NCBI GenBank assembly: GCA_900766635.1
Contig: CAAFWA010000046.1
Location: 1-5,338 of the forward strand
DNA: 5,338 nucleotides
Reading direction: 5' to 3'
Source of the DNA: an uncultured Acinetobacter sp.
GTDB lineage: Bacteria > Pseudomonadota > Gammaproteobacteria > Pseudomonadales > Moraxellaceae
Positions within the stretch are counted from its first letter, which is position 1, and every line of letters starts with the position of its first letter. The notes beneath the pieces are model-generated. The model did no database searches, had not been told where the DNA came from, and was given only the letters and a program-made list of their open reading frames with translations. Shown piece after piece: positions 1 to 4,515 of the stretch. The position numbers and the translations under genes were made by a program.

Positions 1-477
1 GAACAATATCCACATTTAGTCAGTCATTTTGGTGGTCATGCAGCAGCAGCAGGTTTAACCATTAAAAAACAACATTTTAATGAATTTAAAACCCGTTTTG
101 AAAGCTTAATCGCCCAACACGATGCTGATTTATTTCAAGCCATTTTGTGGACTGATGGGGAACTAAATGCCCATGAATTTACTTTAGATACTGTGGATGT
201 GCTTAAAAATTTAAGTCCGTGGGGGCAAAAATTTCCGAGTCCTGTGTTTGAGGGACATTTTAAAATCGTGGACTTTCGTTGGCTGAAAGAGGTGCATTTA
301 AAATTACGTCTTGCATTAGCAGATGGCCAAATAGTAGAAGCAATTGCCTTTAATGCAGCGAGTAAATATGAATTTAATCCGATGCAAGATCATGTACATT
401 TGGTTTATGAGCTTGATCGGAATGAATTTAACGGTCAGGTGAGTTTACAACTAAAAGTGCAGCATTTACGCCAATAA
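1..477 (+). CDS. recJ: RecJ single-stranded-DNA-specific 5'-3' exonuclease, C-terminal part (5' end outside window)
   Basis: The frame is open from base 1 to TAA at 475-477 and gives the last 158 residues of a protein usually about 570 residues long. RecJ degrades single-stranded DNA 5' to 3' in the cytoplasm during RecF-pathway recombination and mismatch repair. The fragment begins in the DHHA1 domain, with the typical FGGHAAAAG motif at fragment residues 10-18. The C-terminal OB-like domain follows, with SPWGQKFPSP near residues 72-81, EGHF, an IAFN segment and a final LDRNEFNGQVSLQL stretch; these match the end of E. coli RecJ as I remember it. The catalytic DHH domain lies upstream of the window. 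A later ATG at 145 is internal and not a real start. Four GCA codons in a row (40-51) encode the alanines of the DHHA1 motif. The stop codon lies inside the terminator palindrome. Confidence 0.95.
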   Translation, partial: EQYPHLVSHFGGHAAAAGLTIKKQHFNEFKTRFESLIAQHDADLFQAILWTDGELNAHEFTLDTVDVLKNLSPWGQKFPSPVFEGHFKIVDFRWLKEVHLKLRLALADGQIVEAIAFNAASKYEFNPMQDHVHLVYELDRNEFNGQVSLQLKVQHLRQ

Positions 478-506
478 AAAACCGCGCTTAAGCGCGGTTT
501 TTTATT
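473..506. terminator. Bidirectional rho-independent terminator between recJ and the porin gene
   Basis: These 34 bases are a perfect inverted repeat centred between 489 and 490. It has a GC-rich core (CCGCGCTTAAGCGCGG, 482-497) flanked by an A run on the left and a T run on the right. Because it is symmetric it gives a stem plus U-tract in both directions, which suits the convergent recJ (+) and porin (-) genes. The recJ TAA (475-477) is part of the left arm. The porin stop codon lies 17 bases beyond the right arm. Confidence 0.93.
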
Positions 507-523
507 CAATTTAAATGAATTGC

Positions 524-1312
524 TTAGAAACGATATTTCGCTGCAATACCAAATTTGTTGTAGTCATTTTTGTAATGTTCACCAAAACCTACACGACCTT
601 CAACGCTCAGCTGTGGATTAAAGAACTTGCGCGCTGTGATACCCACCTCACTTTGTTCTTCTAGATCATTGTCATAATAATCTGCACCTACACTTAAAGT
701 CTTATCAATGTAGTAATCACCGGCAACGTGGTACTCATCTAGATCACCAAATGCTGCACCTGCTTCTAGGTTAATGTCTTTACCATTGGCAAGAGTCGTT
801 ACATATTTAGCACGTAAAGTTGGGTCTGTACCATCGTTATTATCGTTGTCATAGCCTTTTAGACCCGCAGCAACTAATAAACCTGGTGCAACGAAGTAAC
901 CGACTTCAGCAGCATATGTGGTTGTATCGTTAGTAATTTTTCCTACTGGTGTTTCGAACTCAACTTCAGTACGACCCACGTTACCACTTAGGTAAAAGTC
1001 AGAGTTTGGTACGAAGTATTCACCACCAAGTGCATATTGAGTATTTTCAGTTGCACCTGTGTCATCAAACTGAACTTGTGCATTTACATTGCTTGCACGA
1101 TCTAAGTAAGCAGCTTCAGCAAGAGGAGCATTACGAGTTTGTACATCTTTGAAATAATATGTACCGTTTAAGCCATAAGACTCGCCTGAGCTACCTTGAT
1201 CTGGATCTGTATAGCCAAGAGAAGCACCCACTTCAGCTTGGTAAGCATGAGCTGCTGTGCCTGTCAAAGCGATAGCAGAAAGAAGCGCAGATGCGATTGC
1301 TAATTTTTTCAT
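524..1312 (-). CDS. Putative outer-membrane beta-barrel porin (262 aa)
   Basis: The protein starts with a clear Sec signal peptide: MKK, a hydrophobic alanine/leucine-rich core, then a likely signal peptidase I site after AHA (residue 23), leaving a mature protein of 239 residues starting YQAEV. The rest alternates hydrophobic/aromatic and polar residues in short strands separated by Asp/Asn/Gly-rich turns, such as DNDNNDGTDP. It ends in a typical barrel C-terminus (AAKYRF) whose last residue is Phe, the usual signal for BAM insertion. There is no cysteine and no OmpA-like peptidoglycan domain. It resembles small Acinetobacter proteins annotated as putative porin (Porin_7-like); the family assignment is from memory and the substrate is unknown. 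ATG at 1312-1310 is preceded, on the minus strand, by a strong AAGGGGG ribosome binding site 8 nt away. It is a single-gene unit convergent with recJ and divergent from prfB. Confidence 0.82.
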   Translation of the reverse strand: MKKLAIASALLSAIALTGTAAHAYQAEVGASLGYTDPDQGSSGESYGLNGTYYFKDVQTRNAPLAEAAYLDRASNVNAQVQFDDTGATENTQYALGGEYFVPNSDFYLSGNVGRTEVEFETPVGKITNDTTTYAAEVGYFVAPGLLVAAGLKGYDNDNNDGTDPTLRAKYVTTLANGKDINLEAGAAFGDLDEYHVAGDYYIDKTLSVGADYYDNDLEEQSEVGITARKFFNPQLSVEGRVGFGEHYKNDYNKFGIAAKYRF

Positions 1313-1361
1313 GGATTGCTCCCCCTTAGTTCATATTTTTAAATTTCTTGTTACAAGTTTC

Positions 1362-1389
1362 AGTCTAGAGCAAATTCAATTCGCGTCAA
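1362..1389 (-). promoter_or_regulatory. Predicted sigma-70 promoter of the porin gene
   Basis: Read on the minus strand, TTGACG (1389-1384, five of six consensus bases) is followed after 16 bases by TAGACT (1367-1362, four of six). Transcription would start about 40 bases before the ribosome binding site, giving a short leader. It is the best -35/-10 pair I found in this upstream region. No experimental support is available here. Confidence 0.6.
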
Positions 1390-1390
1390 T

Positions 1391-1424
1391 CTTTGCAAAG
1401 TTACCGTTTTGTGACTTTGGTAAC
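1391..1424. promoter_or_regulatory. Paired inverted repeats just upstream of the porin promoter
   Basis: Two symmetric elements sit immediately upstream of the porin -35 box. One is a perfect 10-bp palindrome CTTTGCAAAG (1391-1400). The other is an inverted repeat GTTACC (1400-1405) / GGTAAC (1419-1424), with 13 bases between the arms. Their position, ending one base from the -35 box, would suit an activator or repressor of the porin gene. The regulator is not identified and the arms are short, so this is a candidate only. Confidence 0.35.
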
Positions 1425-1640
1425 ATTATGTAATTTTAAATTTTTAAATATTTGATTTTTAAAAATATTTTCTTGTAATAATCACGAAATTAATCTTAAA
1501 TTAAGAGAGAAAAGCGGATTTTTTGCTTAAAATTGACTGATTTTTTTAAATTAAGCAGATAATGTGAAGCAAAAATACTGCCATAAGAAGCCTTTTTCTT
1601 TCTATATTGAACATCAAAGAGCAATTAAAAATCTAAAATT
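1425..1640. other. AT-rich non-coding divergent intergenic region
   Basis: I see no credible gene on either strand between the porin control region and the prfB promoter. The stretch is very AT-rich and holds two copies of the self-complementary octamer AAATATTT (1446-1453 and 1463-1470). It also has a possible but poorly spaced promoter-like pair, TTGACT (1533-1538) and GATAAT (1558-1563), 19 bases apart on the + strand. If used, that pair would give a long prfB leader or a short RNA. No terminator-type hairpin was found that would define a small RNA gene. Confidence 0.5.
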
Positions 1641-1646
1641 GTGCTG

Positions 1647-1655
1647 TGGTATAAT
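1647..1655 (+). promoter_or_regulatory. Extended -10 promoter for prfB
   Basis: TGGTATAAT carries a perfect TATAAT hexamer (1650-1655) with the extended -10 TG one base upstream. No good -35 box lies 16-18 bases further upstream, where the sequence is A-rich; this is usual for extended -10 promoters. It lies 40 bases before the prfB start codon, so the leader would be about 30-35 nt. Confidence 0.7.
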
Positions 1656-1695
1656 GTTGGGCTATTTAACGCTTACCTTTGTTTGAGAGACGAAC

Positions 1696-2791
1696 GTGGA
1701 AATTAATCCTTATCTAGTACAGCTAAAAGACTTAAACGACCGTGGTCAAACACTACGGGGGTATCTTTGACTACGATCTAAAGAAAGAGCGTTTAGAAGA
1801 GGTTCTACGCGAGTTAGAAGACCCTGCGATTTGGAATGACCAAAGCCGTGCCCAAGCGATGGCCAAAGAAAAAGGCGAGCTTGAAAACGTCCTTAACGTG
1901 CTTGATGGTTTAGCGACTCAGCTTGAAGATGCTCAAGCGATGCTCGATTTAGCCGTTGAAGCTGATGAAGAAGAAATGCTTGCGGATGTGCAAGCTGAAC
2001 TCAATGCTGCTGAAGAAGAATTAGCCAAGCTTGAATTCCGTCGTATGTTTAGTAATCCAATGGACCCGAACCCATGCTATGTGGAAATTCAAGCAGGTTC
2101 AGGCGGTACAGAAGCACAAGACTGGGCGTCTATGCTGTTACGTATGTACTTACGTTGGATTGAACGTCATGGCTTTAAAGCTGAGGTCATGGAAGTATCT
2201 GATGGTGATGTCGCAGGGATTAAATCTGCGACCATTCGTGTTGAGGGTGAATATGCCTATGGTTGGTTACGTACCGAATCTGGCGTACATCGTTTAGTGC
2301 GTAAATCACCGTTTGACTCAGGTAACCGTCGTCATACCTCATTCTCTGCGGTGTTTGTGTCACCTGAAGTTGATGACAACATTGAAATTGATATTAACCC
2401 GTCTGATGTGCGTACCGATACCTACCGTGCCTCAGGTGCAGGTGGTCAGCACATTAACAAAACGGACTCAGCAGTACGTTTAACGCACATTCCAACAGGG
2501 ATTGTGGTGGCTTGTCAGAACCAACGTTCACAGCACGCCAACCGTGACCATGCATGGAAACAATTACGTGCCAAACTCTATGAATTAGAGATGCAAAAAC
2601 GTAATGAAGCTGCACAAGCCTTAGAAGACTCGAAGTCTGATATTGGTTGGGGCAGTCAAATTCGTTCATACGTTTTAGATGACTCACGTATTAAAGACTT
2701 GCGTACTGGTGTAGAAAATTCCAACACAGGTGCAGTACTCGATGGTGACTTAGATAAGTTTATCGAAGCGAGTTTAAAACAAGGTCTATAA
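1696..2791 (+). CDS. prfB: Peptide chain release factor 2, made by programmed +1 frameshift
   Basis: RF2 recognises UGA and UAA stop codons in the ribosomal A site and triggers peptide release. The first 24 codons (1696-1767) are read from a GTG start and end at an in-frame TGA (1768-1770). A +1 slip then joins them to the long frame from GAC at 1769, giving a 364-residue protein, close to 365 in E. coli. An in-frame TGA at 1684 forces the start downstream, and GTG 1696 is the only plausible codon; the start MEINP aligns with E. coli MFEINP. Its ribosome binding site is weak (GAGAGA, 1685-1690). The SPF stop-codon recognition tripeptide is at residues 204-206 and the catalytic GGQ loop at 249-251, whose Gln is normally methylated by PrmC. 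Residue 245, equivalent to E. coli position 246, is Ala as in most bacteria, not the Thr of E. coli K-12. The long helical N-terminal domain spans roughly residues 20-105. Confidence 0.97.
1756..1771 (+). promoter_or_regulatory. prfB programmed +1 frameshift site (RF2 autoregulation)
   Basis: The sequence CGGGGGTATCTTTGAC has all the canonical parts. A G-rich Shine-Dalgarno-like run (1757-1761) is followed by the three-base spacer TAT, the slippery CTT codon (1765-1767), the TGA stop (1768-1770) and the weak-context C after it. When RF2 is scarce the ribosome pauses at UGA and slips from CUU to UUU; when RF2 is plentiful it terminates. The base before the G run is C, whereas E. coli has A, which removes one possible pair with the 16S rRNA tail. 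Confidence 0.97.
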
Positions 2792-2818
2792 GTCTTTGTT
2801 CGGGTCTAATGCAGTATT

Positions 2819-2847
2819 TTGATGGTTTATCGTAAAAAATAGATATT
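2819..2847 (+). promoter_or_regulatory. Predicted promoter of the arsR-type / ene-reductase operon
   Basis: TTGATG (2819-2824) and GATATT (2842-2847) each match four of six consensus bases and are 17 bases apart, the optimal distance. The -10 box would lie inside the left half of the 16-bp central palindrome, so a bound repressor would block polymerase. An alternative -10 is TATATT at 2866-2871, with no good -35 box. Which one is used cannot be decided from sequence. Confidence 0.45.
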
Positions 2848-2867
2848 AATATCTAAAAAATACGATA
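2828..2867. promoter_or_regulatory. Two-tier palindromic operator candidate upstream of the ArsR-family gene
   Basis: A perfect 16-bp palindrome TAGATATTAATATCTA (2840-2855) is flanked on each side by five A's. Beyond these lies a second inverted repeat, TATCGTA (2828-2834) and TACGATA (2861-2867), sharing exactly the same centre (between 2847 and 2848). The whole element is 40 bp with 15 of 20 positions symmetric; only the A blocks break the symmetry. ArsR-family repressors bind AT-rich inverted repeats in their own promoters, so this is the obvious operator, possibly for two stacked dimers. There is no GC stem or T-run, which argues against a terminator. Confidence 0.7.
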
Positions 2868-2915
2868 TATTGAATCCATGCTGAATTAGGCCTTTGTGCA
2901 ATTTGAAGAGGGTCT

Positions 2916-3221
2916 ATGTCTATGGATGTTGATTTAATCTTTAAAGCCTTAGCCAATCCAACGCGACGGCAAATTTTAATGTGGCTCAAAGATCCAGCGG
3001 CGTATTTACCTGCCGATGAATGTGGCAATTTTGAACGTGGCGTATGTGCAGGGCAAATTGAACGCCTTGGTAATGTATCGCAATCGACCATGTCGAATCA
3101 TTTGTCGGTTTTACAGCAAGCAGGTTTGATCCACGCGCAAAAACACGGGCAATGGTCCTATTTTTCTCGCAATGAAGCCCTGATTCAGCAATATATTGAT
3201 CATTTACAACACTCACTTTAA
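2916..3221 (+). CDS. ArsR-family winged-helix transcriptional regulator (101 aa)
   Basis: This small protein has the ArsR/SmtB winged-helix layout. It starts with a helix carrying the IFKALANPTRRQIL signature (residues 8-21), has a recognition-helix region SQSTMSNHLSVLQ (55-67), and a wing reading GLIHAQKHGQWSYFSRN (70-86). Such proteins are DNA-binding dimers, normally repressors released by a ligand. The classic metal motif (ELCVCDL) is absent. Instead there are two cysteines, C36 (ECGN) and C44 (GVCAG), the second where the alpha-3 metal-site cysteines would lie. This suggests sensing of reactive electrophiles or redox change rather than arsenic or zinc; that is inference. ATG 2916 has a good GAAGAGGG ribosome binding site at 2905-2912; ATG 2922, two codons on, is possible but less well spaced. 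It precedes the ene-reductase gene by 24 nt, so the two are very likely co-transcribed from the promoter overlapping the 40-bp palindrome. Confidence 0.9.
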   Translation: MSMDVDLIFKALANPTRRQILMWLKDPAAYLPADECGNFERGVCAGQIERLGNVSQSTMSNHLSVLQQAGLIHAQKHGQWSYFSRNEALIQQYIDHLQHSL

Positions 3222-3245
3222 TTGAAGTGGAGTGATGAGGTAATT

Positions 3246-4304
3246 ATGGCTGAATTAAATACTCCCTTAACGCTTGGCGAACTACAACTGAAAAACCGTG
3301 TGGTGATGGCACCACTGACCCGTAGTCGTGCCACAAAAGACCGTGTACCTACAGCAATGATGGCTGAGTATTATGCACAACGTGCTAGTGCAGGCTTAAT
3401 TATTGCTGAAGCGACAGTGATTTCAGAAGAAGCCAATGGTTACTTAAATACCCCAGGGCTGTTTAATCAAGCACAAGTGGAGGGTTGGAAATTAGTGACC
3501 GATGCTGTTCATGCAAAAGGCGGCTTAATTGTTTCGCAGCTTTGGCATGTGGGCCGAGTATCGCATCCTGATTTGCTAGACGGAGCAACACCAGTGTCGG
3601 CAAGTGCGGTGCAACAAGCAGGTTATGTGAGCTTACTTCGCCCAAAACGTGAATACGTGGTTCCTCGTCCGCTTGAAATCGCTGAAATTCATGCCATTAC
3701 AGCGCAATATAAACAAGCTGCCATCTATGCCAAAGAAGCAGGTTTTGATGGCGTAGAGCTACATGCTGCCAATGGCTATTTAATCGATAAATTCTTACAA
3801 AGTAAAACCAATTTACGTGAAGATGAGTATGGCGGTTCAGTAGAGAACCGTGCCCGTTTCTTACTTGAAGTGGTGGATGCTTTAATTGAAGTTTGGGGTG
3901 CAGGGCGAGTGGGTGTGCATTTGGCACCGCGTGGTGATGAACATGACATGGGCGATGCGACTCCACGTGAAACATTCGGCTATGTGATGGAAGAATTGGG
4001 TAAGCGTAATATTGCCTTTTTCTTTACCCGTGAATATTTAGCCGAAGACAGTATTTCTGAATATATGAAACAGCGCTCTAATGGCGTGCCATATATTGCC
4101 AATATGCGTTTAAGCCGTCAGGATGCAATTGACTTGTTAGCTTCAGGTAAAGCCGATGCAGTATCGTTTGGTAAAGCCTATATTGCCAACCCTGATTTAT
4201 ATGAGCGTTTATTAATTGATGCGCCACTCAATGAATTAAAGCTCGAGAATATGATTGGAACAGATGTTGCCGAGGGTTATATCGACTATCCAACCTTAAA
4301 ATAA
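3246..4304 (+). CDS. XenB-like Old Yellow Enzyme family ene-reductase (NAD(P)H:flavin oxidoreductase), copy A
   Basis: This FMN-dependent TIM-barrel enzyme would use NAD(P)H to reduce activated C=C bonds and, in relatives such as Pseudomonas XenB, nitro or nitrate-ester compounds in the cytoplasm. The 352-residue length is normal and the protein is complete, ending in the usual GYIDYPTL. Visible family marks are MAPLTR (21-26, FMN-contacting), QLWHVGR (98-104), the active-site HAANGY with H173, N176 and Y178, DEYGGSVENR, and the C-terminal FGKAYIANPDL (FMN phosphate region, near 308-318). GVHLAPR near 223-229 and IANMR at 284-288 replace the GxRxSP and GG motifs of NemA/PETN reductase. From memory these are marks of the XenB branch, not damage. 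ATG 3246 is chosen because a GATGAGG ribosome binding site ends 5 nt before it and the resulting MAEL start matches the paralog. The in-frame TTG at 3222 lacks such a site. Its native substrate cannot be told from sequence. Confidence 0.92.
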   Translation: MAELNTPLTLGELQLKNRVVMAPLTRSRATKDRVPTAMMAEYYAQRASAGLIIAEATVISEEANGYLNTPGLFNQAQVEGWKLVTDAVHAKGGLIVSQLWHVGRVSHPDLLDGATPVSASAVQQAGYVSLLRPKREYVVPRPLEIAEIHAITAQYKQAAIYAKEAGFDGVELHAANGYLIDKFLQSKTNLREDEYGGSVENRARFLLEVVDALIEVWGAGRVGVHLAPRGDEHDMGDATPRETFGYVMEELGKRNIAFFFTREYLAEDSISEYMKQRSNGVPYIANMRLSRQDAIDLLASGKADAVSFGKAYIANPDLYERLLIDAPLNELKLENMIGTDVAEGYIDYPTLK

Positions 4305-4322
4305 ATTAAGTTAAATTGACTT

Positions 4323-4353
4323 AAAACGCCAAGCTCAGTCTTGGCGTTTTTTT
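4323..4353 (+). terminator. Rho-independent terminator after ene-reductase copy A
   Basis: An 11-bp perfect stem pairs AAAACGCCAAG (4323-4333) with CTTGGCGTTTT (4340-4350) across a six-base loop, CTCAGT. The T run continues to 4353, followed by further T's after one G. It starts 18 bases after the stop codon of copy A and should end the arsR-type / ene-reductase transcript before copy B. Confidence 0.93.
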
Positions 4354-4414
4354 GTTTTTATTCATTTGCTTAGTATTGTATGCTGCACTTTGCAAAAAGA
4401 GATAAGTTAAAGTA

Positions 4415-4450
4415 TTTATCAAGTCTTTAGGCTTTATTAATATGTAGAAT
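4415..4450 (+). promoter_or_regulatory. Weak promoter candidate for ene-reductase copy B
   Basis: The 211-base gap between the two reductase genes must contain a promoter if the terminator works. I see TTTATC (4415-4420) and TAATAT (4438-4443) 17 bases apart, and an isolated better -10-like TAGAAT (4445-4450) without a -35 box. Neither is convincing. TTGACT at 4452-4457 lacks a -10 at a suitable distance. No copy of the 2828-2867 palindrome is present here. Confidence 0.25.
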
Positions 4451-4515
4451 TTTGACTCAAACTTTTGGCTTAAAGATCAATTTAGATTTTAAAAATTAAT
4501 TTAATGAGGGGCAGC

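Noticed and set aside
145..477. Separate 110-residue gene beginning at ATG 145
   Set aside because: The same frame is open from base 1 and the upstream residues contain the RecJ GGH motif, so this ATG is internal to recJ.
949..1152. 67-residue + strand open frame inside the porin gene
   Set aside because: It is antisense to a well-supported signal-peptide and barrel protein, has no ribosome binding site, and its composition is typical of a shadow frame.
1525..1556. Hairpin GCTTAA / TTAAGC in the AT-rich gap
   Set aside because: The 6-bp arms are 20 bases apart with mismatches beyond them, so it would be too weak to call a structured RNA or terminator.
1742..2791. prfB starting after the frameshift as a plain 349-residue gene
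   Set aside because: There is no ribosome binding site at 1742, and the upstream 24-codon frame with the CTT TGA C slip site matches the known RF2 N-terminus.
2840..2855. Terminator of prfB
   Set aside because: The palindrome is almost purely AT, with no GC stem and no T-run after it, so a protein-binding site is more likely. I found no clear prfB terminator.
2846..3216. Minus-strand open frames across the arsR-type gene
   Set aside because: Both overlap the regulator and one runs into its operator; no recognisable domain or ribosome binding site.
3697..3975. Minus-strand open frame matched by a similar one at 4994-5236
   Set aside because: The two His-rich proteins resemble each other only because they are antisense to the same conserved block of the two reductase genes; no start signals are seen.
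4306..4324. Inverted repeat TTAAGT / ACTTAA after copy A
   Set aside because: Only six AT-rich base pairs that run into the real terminator; chance is sufficient.
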